DNA from: UBA11574 sp963752565
Lineage (GTDB): Bacteria; Desulfobacterota; Desulfobacteria; Desulfobacterales; UBA11574
Length of the DNA stretch: 64,000 bases
Direction of reading: 5' to 3'
NCBI GenBank assembly: GCA_963752565.1
Contig: CAVVZC010000024.1
Location: 42,763-106,762, forward strand
Part shown: piece after piece, positions 45,354 to 53,946 of the stretch
How the letters are laid out: each line of letters begins with the position of its first letter
How positions within the stretch are numbered: position 1 is the first letter of the stretch
The notes under the pieces: generated by a model
What the model saw: the letters and a program-made list of their open reading frames with translations, nothing else
Databases searched by the model: none
Told to the model about the DNA's origin: nothing
Translations under genes and position numbers: made by a program

Positions 45354-45959
45354 TTACTCAACATTTACATCGGTAAACCATACTTTAAAACCACTCGGCC
45401 CTTTTCTTAATAGGGACAAATGAATACCATTAATGTTTCTATAATCCTCCCATGATGTCATTCGTTTGGGGGGTTCTTTACTCTCTTTCAAATATGCCCA
45501 TTCTATAATTCTTCGTTTTTCATCAATATACAGTTTATAGGAATCATTCGGTGTATATCCCTTTCCGCTTATATACTTAACGATGACTTCAGAACATTTC
45601 ATGTTTAACAGAGGAGACGTTTTATCCGTGTTAACTGTCAACTCAATTTGATCTTTGTCTTCATATGCTTTTAAGGGAAACAGTAGCCAATAAATATCGT
45701 TGATAAACTGATGCGATATCTCTTGTTCAGCTCCATTTAAGAATATCTTTTTCTGTTTGATGTTCCAAATCCAGCTTCTTTTTATTGTTTTATCTGGAAG
45801 CTTAACATTGAAAGTGAACTTGAGATGTCCACTATCATATATTCTAAATAAATTATTGGCCATACATATATCGTATAAAATATCCGGGCTTTTCTGTATT
45901 TCACTGTGACATCCGACAATTAAGAAAGCTATGACGATAAAAACAGTTGTGTATTTCAT
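45354..45959 (-). CDS. Hypothetical lipoprotein
   Basis: A 201-residue protein; ATG 45959 has AGGAGGAG upstream. FIVIAFLIVGCHSEI is a lipoprotein signal with Cys 17. The rest is rich in strands (HLKFTFNVKLPDKTIKRSWI, YKLYIDEKRRIIEWAYLK, GIHLSLLRKG), similar in style to lipoproteins of the LolA-like fold, where an outer beta sheet binds lipids. No family was recognised. The neighbour is another lipoprotein, but the gap of 190 bases suggests separate transcripts. Confidence 0.7.
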   Translation of the reverse strand: MKYTTVFIVIAFLIVGCHSEIQKSPDILYDICMANNLFRIYDSGHLKFTFNVKLPDKTIKRSWIWNIKQKKIFLNGAEQEISHQFINDIYWLLFPLKAYEDKDQIELTVNTDKTSPLLNMKCSEVIVKYISGKGYTPNDSYKLYIDEKRRIIEWAYLKESKEPPKRMTSWEDYRNINGIHLSLLRKGPSGFKVWFTDVNVE

Positions 45960-46079
45960 GACTCCTCCTATGAGGTCTAACATAAGTTATTAAACCTGTG
46001 CTCTCTTACCAATATTAAAGGCTCAACCACTCAATTTACAGTGGATATACGCTGTACTGCCAGTTTCAGATATATTCCA

Positions 46080-46193
46080 CCAATACCTCAATATCAAATT
46101 AATTACAGATATTTCAATATCGCTTTTTTTAATCCAAGTAAATGCTGCGTTTGCCCTGACAGCCTTTTTTAATCAAGATTCAAGGTTTGACGC
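46080..46193 (-). repeat. Intergenic copies of modules F and B
   Basis: Module F lies at 46080-46105 (plus ACCAATACCTCAATATCAAA) and a part of it again at about 46110-46125. Module B lies at 46164-46193 and supplies the final codons and TAA (46169) of the MFS gene. Confidence 0.6.
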
Positions 46194-47653
46194 CACTTCT
46201 CGAGCGTGACCCCACTCCTCAAGCGGACCATGGAACAAAATACTCCGGCCACGCAAAGGAAGCAGAAGATCATCATGCAAAGATGCATACTGGCAAGAAA
46301 AGAGGACTGTGTTTCCGCACTCACCGGGTGGTCCCCCATGATATGTTTGAACACCAGAGTGATGATGGTCATGCTGCACAGCATCCCCATGGTCCGCATG
46401 GTGGCCAGAAAACTGGATGCGATACCATAGCTTTTGGGAGGAACACTGCCCATCACCGTGATGGTATTGGGTGATGAAAAAAGACCGAATCCTACGCCCA
46501 TCAAGGCCAACATCCCCATAATCACGGGCATGGGTGTTCCGGCATGAAACTGGGAAGCCAGACCCAGGCTCAGGGTACACAAGGCCATGCCTGCAGTGGC
46601 CAGACCCGCAGACGAAACCCGGTCGGCCAGCCTTCCAAACAACGGAGAAAGAGCAGCCTGAAACACGGGTTGGATAATCAGAATCCATCCTGCCGATTGG
46701 GGAGAATACCCCCTGACCACTTGCAAATACAAACTGAAGAAAAAAGCGATGCCAAAAGACGCGGCGTAATTGATCAGGGTGGCCAGGTTACTGAAGGCGA
46801 AAACCCGGTTATGGATGACCAGACCCACATCCAGAATCGGAGATGAACACCGGTATTCAAAGGCGAGAAAGATCAAAAATCCTAAGGCCCCAGATGCCAT
46901 GAACACCAGATAAATACCACCCTCTTTCTGGTTGAGGGTGCCGTAAATCAGACAGAATAAAGAGATAATGTAAAGAAGGGTTCCCACAAAATCAAAACGC
47001 TCACCCCTTGCATCAGCCCATTCGCCCTTGAGTTTCAAAACAGTGAGAAAAAGACAGAAAAGCTCGAGCAGAACCCCCAAATAAAAGATCCAGCGCCATC
47101 CCAAATGGGTGACCATAAATCCGGAAAGAACCGGACCCAGAGACAGTCCCAGGTAGACGGAACCCACGATGATCCCCATGGCCCGCCCCCGGTTGGCCGG
47201 TGGGAAAACCGAAGAAAGTATGGCCACACTGGTTCCTGAAATCATGGCCCCGCCACACCCTTGAAAAAACCGGAACACAATAAAACTTTCAATGGTAAAG
47301 GCGAGTGATACCAACACGGTTCCCGCAGTGAACACGAGAATGCCCATCGTAAAAATTCTTTTCCTTCCGTAAATATCACCCAGCCGTCCCGCCGGAAGTA
47401 AAAAAAGGGAAAAGGCGAAGATATAGACCGTTTCCACAAGTCCAAGCTGAACCGCACTGGCTGAAAACTCCTTTCCAATGGCAGGAAGGGCCACTCCCAC
47501 AGCAGACAGCATGAAAGGGGTCAGGAACTGAACGGCGCTGACCACAAACAGAATCACAGCACCGGAGACGGCATAATCGGACTGTTTTTTTGAAGCGGTA
47601 TTATGGGGGTTTGAGTCTGATTTTTCGTTTATCTCTATCACGTCGTTACTCAC
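46169..47653 (-). CDS. MFS transporter, DHA2-like drug or solute exporter, GTG start
   Basis: A 494-residue protein with about 14 membrane segments. LPAGRLGDIYGRKRIFTMG is the loop 2-3 motif A of the major facilitator superfamily; RFFQGCGGAMISGTSVAILS is motif B; LGLSLGPVLSGFMVTHLGWRW matches motif C of drug:proton antiporters (14-span family). No linked TetR or MarR regulator was found. The last residues (Q-T-L-N-L-D) and stop lie within repeat module B (46164-46193). Substrate unknown. Confidence 0.9.
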   Translation of the reverse strand: MSNDVIEINEKSDSNPHNTASKKQSDYAVSGAVILFVVSAVQFLTPFMLSAVGVALPAIGKEFSASAVQLGLVETVYIFAFSLFLLPAGRLGDIYGRKRIFTMGILVFTAGTVLVSLAFTIESFIVFRFFQGCGGAMISGTSVAILSSVFPPANRGRAMGIIVGSVYLGLSLGPVLSGFMVTHLGWRWIFYLGVLLELFCLFLTVLKLKGEWADARGERFDFVGTLLYIISLFCLIYGTLNQKEGGIYLVFMASGALGFLIFLAFEYRCSSPILDVGLVIHNRVFAFSNLATLINYAASFGIAFFFSLYLQVVRGYSPQSAGWILIIQPVFQAALSPLFGRLADRVSSAGLATAGMALCTLSLGLASQFHAGTPMPVIMGMLALMGVGFGLFSSPNTITVMGSVPPKSYGIASSFLATMRTMGMLCSMTIITLVFKHIMGDHPVSAETQSSFLASMHLCMMIFCFLCVAGVFCSMVRLRSGVTLEKWRQTLNLD

Positions 47654-47771
47654 CCTGCCGAGTCTTCATTCGTTAAGGGATTAAGGGGTCAGTTAAGGGG
47701 GCAAGGTTTGGAACCAATCCCGTCTCAAAGGGCAATACATCATAAAGGTCAGCAACGACCCTAAACGTCCA
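47654..47771. repeat. Intergenic GGGGTCA-type repeat remnant
   Basis: TTAAGGGGTCAGTTAAGGGG and GCAAGGTTTGGAACC at 47690-47720 resemble half-arms of repeat G and module B but without the second arm. No gene. Confidence 0.4.
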
Positions 47772-48152
47772 TTAAGTGTCCTGTGAAGATTCGTTTTGTA
47801 GAGCCAATGCGTGTTGCAATTCATTATCTTTGAGGACGCCAATTTCAATTAGGATTTCTCCGAGTCTTCTCTTCATTCTTTTCAATGCCCAAACAAGATC
47901 TTCAGACTTTATATAATCAAGTTTCTTACATATTTCGCCAATCTTAATCGATTCCGTCTTTTGATAATCTAGTGCAATGTGCAATTCTTCAGCTGTTATA
48001 CGGTCAGATCGAACTAAAACCTCACCAAGTTTTACCCTTTGTTCTGCCAGCGACTTATCTAGTTCTTCTTCTGTTATATATCTCTTGGAAACCAGAATTT
48101 GGCCGAGTTTGGGTTTATACTGTCGTCCATTTTCTATCGTATGTTCAACCAT
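47772..48152 (-). CDS. MshEN/GspE-N-like repeat protein
   Basis: A 126-residue protein; ATG 48152 has AAGGAGG upstream. It has three tandem units of the MshEN type (KPKLGQILVSKRYITEEELD, VKLGEVLVRSDRITAEELHI, RRLGEILIEIGVLKDNELQH), the module at the start of type II secretion ATPases that in MshE binds c-di-GMP. No ATPase is fused. It could be a small c-di-GMP receptor, which would fit the riboswitch in this window, but the RLGxx and L-x-x-x-G ligands need checking. Confidence 0.75.
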   Translation of the reverse strand: MVEHTIENGRQYKPKLGQILVSKRYITEEELDKSLAEQRVKLGEVLVRSDRITAEELHIALDYQKTESIKIGEICKKLDYIKSEDLVWALKRMKRRLGEILIEIGVLKDNELQHALALQNESSQDT

Positions 48153-48364
48153 CTTGTTTCTGCCTCCTTCTGTAATGATTGTTAAATTAATGGAAAGTTT
48201 ATCAAAAAGATGGGAATGCACGGTTTGGTGCCTGAACGCTAAATCGCCGAAAATGAAGCCATCCAAGTGACATCAAATGTTGTGCTATCTTGCCCAAAAA
48301 AGAGAACCATTTCAGATATCACAAATCGCTTCTTTCAAGTCAAGTAAATCCTATGGTTTTTCCA

Positions 48365-48610
48365 CTACAACCTTGGATCAATATGTCCGGGGCCCCCGCA
48401 TTCAGGGGTATAGCAAGTAACGTTAAGAAAATCGCACTTCTCATTACATTGTGAGCATGTGTCCGGCGGTATTGAAGCCGTGATGAGGAATCCGCATTTA
48501 GAACATTTCCAGAATGTTTGGTTGCAATCAGGACAGATATCCCCTTGGAATTTTCCATCAGCAGTATAGCCGCAGTGCGCGCACGCATATTCTTCTTGTT
48601 TACTTCCCAT
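48365..48610 (-). CDS. Zinc-ribbon / rubredoxin-like cysteine-rich protein
   Basis: An 81-residue protein with GGAGG before the ATG. It has CAHCGYTADGKFQGDICPDC, a rubredoxin-like C-x2-C...C-x2-C, then CSKCGFLITASIPPDTCSQC and further Cys (CDF, CYTPEC). The second half resembles the ribbon found in rubrerythrin-like redox proteins. It probably binds iron or zinc; a redox function is a guess. Stands alone between MshEN-like and FmdB genes. Confidence 0.8.
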   Translation of the reverse strand: MGSKQEEYACAHCGYTADGKFQGDICPDCNQTFWKCSKCGFLITASIPPDTCSQCNEKCDFLNVTCYTPECGGPGHIDPRL

Positions 48611-48726
48611 CTTCTTTACCTCCTTTTACAATTGGGTTTCAATGAATATAAAACGTACAATATGACGGTATTTTCTGAGGCTCAAACTTGTAATTCGCCT
48701 CGCCATAAACTTTGTTTTTAAGCTGG

Positions 48727-48750
48727 CTTAAAATGTTAAGCCCGTCTCGC
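48727..48750 (-). repeat. Repeat module A copy
   Basis: Minus strand GAGACGGGCTTAACATTTTA then AG, a variant of the copies at 9009 and 53912. It lies about 85 bases after the stop of the FmdB-type gene at 48835, in the same orientation. Confidence 0.6.
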
Positions 48751-48834
48751 ATTTCCCTATGTTGAGATGTCCCATCGTCTTCCCGATCTTACCAATTGAA
48801 TCGTTCAGCAGACCTGCCGCAAGGGTCACCTGGT

Positions 48835-49023
48835 TCAGTTGGTGTCTTTGGCAAGGGTGCTGGAGTTTGAAATCCCCTTAAAGAGACTTTCGGACCTTGG
48901 AAGGGATTTGGTAAGGGGGCTTTTGCATTTGGGGCAAAGAGTCCCGGTTTCCTTGTCCCCACGAAATACGACCGCCTTAAAGAGATGGTCGCATTCCCCA
49001 CATTTGTACTCGATGGTCGGCAT
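48835..49023 (-). CDS. FmdB-type zinc-ribbon protein
   Basis: A 62-residue protein starting MPTIEYKCGECDHLFKAV, with CPKCKSPL after a 16-residue gap: two CxxC pairs typical of the FmdB/putative regulatory domain family. The usual N-terminus (MPxYEYxCxxC) is kept. A second copy is at 54783. The C-terminal tail is variable. Function in the family is not established. Confidence 0.85.
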   Translation of the reverse strand: MPTIEYKCGECDHLFKAVVFRGDKETGTLCPKCKSPLTKSLPRSESLFKGISNSSTLAKDTN

Positions 49024-49049
49024 GAAGGCATCTCCGAATGATCTTTTTT

Positions 49050-49107
49050 AACGTATATACGCTTAACTGTTTTTTATACTTCTTTAATCAAGGATCAAGA
49101 GTGACCC
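49050..49107 (-). repeat. Joined repeat modules C and B at a gene end
   Basis: Minus strand GGGGTCACTCTTGATCCTTG then ATTAAAGAAGTATAAAAAAC and AGTTAAGCG. It supplies the codons G-H-S and the TGA stop (49095) of the gene at 49095. Confidence 0.65.
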
Positions 49108-50012
49108 CACTCCTTTTTAATTTTATGAATGGTTCTGGAGAATTCTTTTTTAAACCGTTCGTTTTCCGTGTTTGAAAACTCGCCGAAATTTACAATTTCC
49201 AATTCCCTCATCAGGCTCAGAAGTTCAAGAATTCCTCTTTCGGCAAGTTGATTGGATTGAGCAACCCTGTCGTCTTTGTTTTTGATATTTTGGATCGACG
49301 AAACGGCATCTTTATATTGATCGTCGGGATCGCTGAAGCGTTTAAGCAAAATTTCAAAAATTAGCGTAAAAACAGCATCGACTCTGTTACTTTTTATCAG
49401 TGTAGGGCTGTGCAAAAAAGAGAAATCTTCCCGGACGCGAACGGTGTCTTTGCCAAGATCCACTATTTTTTCAAACCAGTTAATGGTGTATCTCATATAA
49501 TCATCCCGACGCCAAGTACCCTTTTCCCAAATATGCATCCTGATGACTTTGGCCAGATCGGCAATACACGCCTGGGGGGTATCATAATTATAGGTTCCCA
49601 ATAACGCTCCGGACTGGAAAATATCTACTCCGGGGTTTTTGGCGTGCTCTGATATTTCAGCGCATAAAATTCTTAGATCTTTGCCGGGTCTGGCTATCAG
49701 AATTTTATAGGATGGCTTTCCCATGTCGATTCGCTGAAGTTCGTCCGCGGATTCAGGCGGAGTAACCGATCCGGCAATAGATGGCGGTAAAAAAGCGGCA
49801 TGAATGTTGGGACTCAGATCAACCGCCTCCAGGGCGGCCAAGAAAACAGGAAGGTCGTCGTCTTCCAGGGGCTGAACAGGAACCAATTTGCCGGGTTCCA
49901 TATGCGGTGAAAAAACATTCAGTATTTCCTCAAGCCCTCCTTGCCAGTGGGCACTTCTGGGGTCTTTTTTTTCTTCGATCCATTGTTTGACTTTATTGGG
50001 TATCCGCTCCAT
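49095..50012 (-). CDS. Hypothetical protein
   Basis: A 305-residue soluble protein with no recognised domain. The first 140 residues are mixed (VPVQPLEDDDLPVFLAALEA, IDMGKPSYKILIARPGKDLR), and the last 100 are helical and charged (RGILELLSLMRELEIVNFGE, then RTIHKIKKEW). No signal peptide or membrane segments. GC and codon use look like the neighbours. Its final codons and stop fall inside repeat module B. It stands alone; no function is inferred. Confidence 0.7.
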   Translation of the reverse strand: MERIPNKVKQWIEEKKDPRSAHWQGGLEEILNVFSPHMEPGKLVPVQPLEDDDLPVFLAALEAVDLSPNIHAAFLPPSIAGSVTPPESADELQRIDMGKPSYKILIARPGKDLRILCAEISEHAKNPGVDIFQSGALLGTYNYDTPQACIADLAKVIRMHIWEKGTWRRDDYMRYTINWFEKIVDLGKDTVRVREDFSFLHSPTLIKSNRVDAVFTLIFEILLKRFSDPDDQYKDAVSSIQNIKNKDDRVAQSNQLAERGILELLSLMRELEIVNFGEFSNTENERFKKEFSRTIHKIKKEWGHS

Positions 50013-50402
50013 TAAGCGCTCCTTTTCCTAAATTGAATGACCGTTTTTATCAGTTCGCAGTCGGGAAAAGCTTTTGAGGTATTGATCAAGAGGCATTCAA
50101 TCTCCCGGTTATAGAATGCTTACGGTATGTTATACGTCTTTTTTGCCGGACTAACATAAATGGATTAATTATGGTCTTTTTCCCGCCGATCATTTTTGTA
50201 GGTTAAGGGGTCAAGTTTGCTCTTAACTCTTTTTAGATTTTGAAATGAGTCAAGAGCAGACTCAACCCCAAAACTTATATCCTATTTCTTACAAAATTGC
50301 AAAAAAGACACATCCCTGAGAAATGATTTGCTCAAATTGAAAAGCGATATCCCAAAATTTTTGGGCCGCTGATATTTACAGAATTATAGCATTAAGGGAC
50401 GA
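50013..50402. other. Intergenic region with long-hairpin repeat G
   Basis: No gene. Repeat G copy 2 fills 50201-50270; the rest (50013-50200 and 50271-50402) shows nothing recognisable apart from AT-rich runs. Confidence 0.45.
50201..50270. repeat. Long-hairpin (REP-like) repeat G, copy 2
   Basis: Arms 50207-50229 (GGGGTCAAGTTTGCTCTTAA...) and 50247-50269 pair over 23 bases around a 17-base loop; it is about 85 per cent identical by eye to 44723-44790. Paired changes in the arms suggest that folding is kept. Confidence 0.75.
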
Positions 50403-51683
50403 TCAGGAAGCTTCAGAACCCTTGGATCTGGGGAGGAAAAACGACAGCACAAGGCAGATGACGATGCCGAACAGACAGATCAAAAAAGCGTTTCTGAACC
50501 CCGACAGCGGGTAAAGATCGCCGACACGGCCGGTCCGGTCCAGGATGGCACCCGTTAGGACCTGAAAAACGGCAACACCGAGAAATGGCGCCGGGTTGAG
50601 CATACCTGAGATCAAGCCCAGAATTTCCGAAGGTGTGGTCTCCTGGACGATCCCCCACAGCGTGCTGATGAACCCGCCCGTGGCAATACCCATCACCAGC
50701 AACATTATAGAAAGGCCGGCTGTCCCCAGCTGATTGAAAAAGAAAATGATTCCCACCCAGGTCAGGGTATACACGGTCAGAATAACGATCAGGGTATTTC
50801 CCTTGTTGAGTGAAAACCGGTCGGTCAGCCAGCCGAAAAAGGGCGCGCCGATGATCACGCCCACGGGGATCAGCATGTTCAGTTTGCTGGCAAAGATTTG
50901 TTCGATTCCAAGGACCGTCATCAGAAACGGCGTTGCCCAGAGCCCCTGCAGAGTCACCAGGGTGCCGTAAATACCGAAAAAGATCGTCGCAATGATCCAG
51001 AACCGCCCGGATGTCAGCACCTGTGAGACTTTTGCTCTTGAACCCGGATGTCTCCCGGAGGCTGATGCAGGATTCACCTGAACCGGTTCGGATAAACGTG
51101 CGTAATCCCGGGTGAGCAACAGCGTGACAAATGCCAGCCCCAGCGTGATCCCTCCGATCAGGAAAAATGTTTTCCGCCATCCCCAGGTAGCAGCCGTCCA
51201 GGCAAGGGGCGTGGTGGCAATCACAGCCCCTAAATTGCCCATGGCCATAAGCAGGCCGATCATGGTGGTAAATTCTTTCTTTCTGAACCACAGGGAAATG
51301 GCCTTGACCGCCGGTACATACACGCCGCCCACGCCGAGTCCGATAAGTGCCCGTCCCACCGAAGCCCAGGCGATGTTGGGTGCCATACCGAAAAGAAAAC
51401 AACCTGCCGCGGCCGCCATGGACCAGTAGCCGATAACTCGCCGGGGCCCGAGCCGGTCCGCGAGGTATCCCACAAGCGGCTGCTCAAAGGCATAGATATA
51501 AAAATACATGGACGACATGAAACCCAGCGCCGTTGCGTTTGTGTGAAAGGCTTCTAAAAGGTCCGAGACAATAACCGATGTGGACACCCGGTGGAAATAG
51601 ACGAAAAAGTACACCAGGCAGATAACGAAAAAAACCATCCAGCGATGGGGATCTCGGTATGGATGGGGTGCGTGGTTCTTCAT
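50403..51683 (-). CDS. MFS transporter (ACS/OPA-like, 12 spans)
   Basis: A 426-residue protein with about 12 membrane segments. The start MKNHAPHPYRDPHRWMVFFV and YFVYFHRVSTSVIVSDL resemble organophosphate or hexuronate/anion:cation symporters; YLADRLGPRRVIGYWSM is the motif A loop, and GWLTDRFSLNKGNTLIV the second. AGGA before the ATG. In sulfate reducers such transporters take up organic acids. Single gene; substrate unknown. Confidence 0.88.
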   Translation of the reverse strand: MKNHAPHPYRDPHRWMVFFVICLVYFFVYFHRVSTSVIVSDLLEAFHTNATALGFMSSMYFYIYAFEQPLVGYLADRLGPRRVIGYWSMAAAAGCFLFGMAPNIAWASVGRALIGLGVGGVYVPAVKAISLWFRKKEFTTMIGLLMAMGNLGAVIATTPLAWTAATWGWRKTFFLIGGITLGLAFVTLLLTRDYARLSEPVQVNPASASGRHPGSRAKVSQVLTSGRFWIIATIFFGIYGTLVTLQGLWATPFLMTVLGIEQIFASKLNMLIPVGVIIGAPFFGWLTDRFSLNKGNTLIVILTVYTLTWVGIIFFFNQLGTAGLSIMLLVMGIATGGFISTLWGIVQETTPSEILGLISGMLNPAPFLGVAVFQVLTGAILDRTGRVGDLYPLSGFRNAFLICLFGIVICLVLSFFLPRSKGSEAS

Positions 51684-52195
51684 TCAATTTTCCTAAGGCT
51701 AAACAAATCGCCTATTTTAATCCAATCATAATTAAAGGCTTCTTACCACGAGTTGTTGACGTTTTACAACGTAATAACATGACGGTAAATGCCCGTTTCA
51801 TTGCTTATCCGCCCGGCACCCGCTGTATCCAAAAGTGCCGACAACAGTATCACCCAACATTTTTCTTGTTTTGTTTACGCTCATTTAGGGTATCACCTAA
51901 AATCTGCAATTACCGATTTCGCCGCAACTGCAAGTTGAGCCTGCAACATCCCGCTTGTATCAGATGCCGCTTGCCCTGCGGGGGCGTAGGGCGTGAAGCT
52001 GTAATAAGCTATCGCGAACGCCCTGCAACGCGCAGATGCGGTAAAAGTGGTGATCCCGAAGGGTGATATTTTTTGAAAAATTTAGGGGAGCATTGACGGC
52101 GGGAGTACAGGATGTTTTTTTATCCCATAAAATAAGGTTGTTCAAAAAAAATATTGAAAAATTTAACCGGTCGACAATGAAACGGCACACATTTT
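51684..52195. other. Intergenic region, no gene recognised
   Basis: About 510 bases. Long open stretches at 51700-52060 on the plus strand have no ribosome site and no family features. The plus-strand GCGGGGGCGTAGGGCG and CGCGCAGATGCGG parts at 51975-52040 may be degenerate repeats. Nothing else is supported. Confidence 0.35.
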
Positions 52196-52297
52196 TTATT
52201 GATTTTTTTTCTTTTCCTGCTTCTCCTTGCGTTTTTCTTTAATGGTTTTTGTCGGCTTCTTTTTCACATCCTTTTTGCTGTCTCTTGGCTTTCCCAT
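52196..52297 (-). CDS. 33-residue lysine-rich small protein
   Basis: GGGAGG lies seven bases before ATG 52297 and the frame encodes MGKPRDSKKDVKKKP, then TKTIKEKRKEKQEKKKNQ and a TAA stop. Over half of the residues are Lys, Arg or Glu, so it should be disordered or a charged single helix able to bind nucleic acid or ribosomes. The MGKPRDSKK start looks like a conserved small family, though I cannot check it. It is transcribed alone. Confidence 0.65.
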   Translation of the reverse strand: MGKPRDSKKDVKKKPTKTIKEKRKEKQEKKKNQ

Positions 52298-52607
52298 TTT
52301 TTTCCTCCCAATTAAAGCATTGACGGATCAGCCCGGAAATTACACGGGTTTGGGGCGTTCATTTACAGGGCACCAGAGGCAAAGCTGTTGTGAACCGCTG
52401 CAAGCCCTTGATTACAACGCAGATAGATTATCATCGACTTTCCCAAATAGCAAACAAAACGATTGTTTTGTATTTTGGGGTCGCTAATTCACGATACCCT
52501 CATTCCAATATGCAGGGAATATAGGATGTCCCCTATTATGTTTAACTGTTACCTGACCCCCTTGTTTCATGGTGTGGGAAGCCATTTCAGTGTCAATGGG
52601 CACAGGT
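52298..52607. repeat. Intergenic region with direct repeat H, left copy
   Basis: AACTGTTACCTGACCCCCTT then GTTT at 52542-52565 is repeated at 53877-53900 on the other side of the TPR gene. The remainder shows no gene. Confidence 0.5.
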
Positions 52608-53846
52608 CTACCCTTTTCCATTTTCTGCCTGTTGGGCGAATATCCGGAAACGGCGTGCTTCCTCCTCATTTCCCATCGAGGCATATATTCGGCTGATCTT
52701 CTGAAAATATAACGAAGCATTTTCCGGATCATCCTGAGCCAGGGAAAGATACATTTCCATGATCGCCGAAGAATGCTGGCCTAAATCAAAGCTGATATCT
52801 GCGAATCTTCGTTTGATCAGAGGATCGATGCGGGTATGACAGCTGCGGCACTGATCCATGATTTCGGCATACAGATCCCGGGCGCTTTCAAAATCTCCCA
52901 ATGTCTCCAATGTGCCGGCAAGCGCAATCGCCAGTGGTTCCTTCCATCCGTATGCCTCCATGAAATTTTGATAGAGAGAGGCGGCTTCCGGGTGTCTCCC
53001 GGCCTGAGACAGGGTTTCGCCACGGAGCAGGGCATAGGCCAAAGAGCTTTTAAGGTCATCCGGGCAATCGGCAAGAAGGGCTTCAGCCTGATCAAAGGCC
53101 CCCATTTCCCAGTAAACCTCGCAAAGCACCTGATAACCCGGCAGGGCATCCGGATGATATTGGAGAAAGGTCTCCAGCAGACGGCGGGCTTCATCCAATT
53201 TCTTCAGGTTCAGGTAGGCCGTGGCCAGCTCAAGGGGGATAATTGAATCCGGGGCAGGGTTCTCCTCCAAGGCATGAGACAGGTCATCGGCTGCAAGATC
53301 AAAGTCTCCCCGGTTCAGCGCGAGATAACCGGTTTTAAAGGACCCTCCATAGGAAAGGTAGGCCTCCTGAACCTCTTCGGGCAGTGCACTGCAGAGTGCC
53401 ATAAAAGTCTCATCGTCCTGATCACCGGTGGTTGTCTCGTCATCGGCGAGGGGCGTCAGGTCAGATTGGGGCACTTTTATTTGAATGTCTCCGGCTGTGA
53501 GGCGTGCAATCTCATGCATAAGCTTTTCAACAGCGGATATCAATGCAGGGTCCCGGGTCAAGTCGAGGGCCAATTGAAGAAATCCCATCGCCTCATCGTA
53601 ATATTCGGACTCCATCAAATCTTCACCGGCCTGCCTGTGTTCGTGTGCCAGGGCCTCTTTGGCCTGAACCAGTTTATCCCGAAGCCTTGTTTCTAATGCA
53701 TCGTCAGACGATGTTTTTTCCAATGCGTCCAGGGCCTTTTCGAATTCAAGCTTTGCCCTGCCCCAATCGGAGACCTTTAAAAAGGCATCACCCTTCTGCT
53801 CGGTCTTTTCAGGATCTTGACTGAAAAATGTTTTGAGAAGCCCCAT
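52608..53846 (-). CDS. Cytoplasmic TPR protein with a CxxCH motif
   Basis: A 412-residue protein of TPR-like repeats (KVSDWGRAKLEFEKALDALE, LNRGDFDLAADDLSHALEEN, AGRHPEAASLYQNFMEAYGW, QHSSAIMEMYLSLAQ) with an acidic linker around residues 120-145. There is no signal peptide. Near residue 330 stands CRSCHTRID, a CxxCH heme-type motif that without export should not carry heme c; it may bind zinc or be incidental. AAGGA is upstream. Direct repeats H flank the gene. Confidence 0.85.
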   Translation of the reverse strand: MGLLKTFFSQDPEKTEQKGDAFLKVSDWGRAKLEFEKALDALEKTSSDDALETRLRDKLVQAKEALAHEHRQAGEDLMESEYYDEAMGFLQLALDLTRDPALISAVEKLMHEIARLTAGDIQIKVPQSDLTPLADDETTTGDQDDETFMALCSALPEEVQEAYLSYGGSFKTGYLALNRGDFDLAADDLSHALEENPAPDSIIPLELATAYLNLKKLDEARRLLETFLQYHPDALPGYQVLCEVYWEMGAFDQAEALLADCPDDLKSSLAYALLRGETLSQAGRHPEAASLYQNFMEAYGWKEPLAIALAGTLETLGDFESARDLYAEIMDQCRSCHTRIDPLIKRRFADISFDLGQHSSAIMEMYLSLAQDDPENASLYFQKISRIYASMGNEEEARRFRIFAQQAENGKG

Positions 53847-53876
53847 AAGCTCAGAATCCTTTTGTCCTTATCAAGA

Positions 53877-53936
53877 ACTGTTACCTGACCCCCTTGTTTT
53901 CTCAAAGCTTGCTAAACTTAATATGTTAAGAACGTT
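53877..53936 (-). repeat. Right copy of direct repeat H followed by module A
   Basis: Repeat H (53877-53900) and module A (53912-53936, minus CGTTCTTAACATATTAAG) lie between the TPR gene and the GFA gene. Module A starts about 10 bases after the GFA stop at 53947, in the same orientation. Confidence 0.55.
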
Positions 53937-53946
53937 TTTGAAGTCC

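Noticed and set aside
46173..46688. 171-codon frame overlapping the MFS gene
   Set aside because: Same strand but a shifted frame within the clear MFS gene; no membrane pattern or family.
50413..51402. 329-codon frame inside the second MFS gene
   Set aside because: A shifted-frame shadow of a well-supported 12-span transporter.
51659..52066. 135-codon plus-strand frame
   Set aside because: It starts inside the MFS gene on the other strand, has no ribosome site and no recognisable composition.
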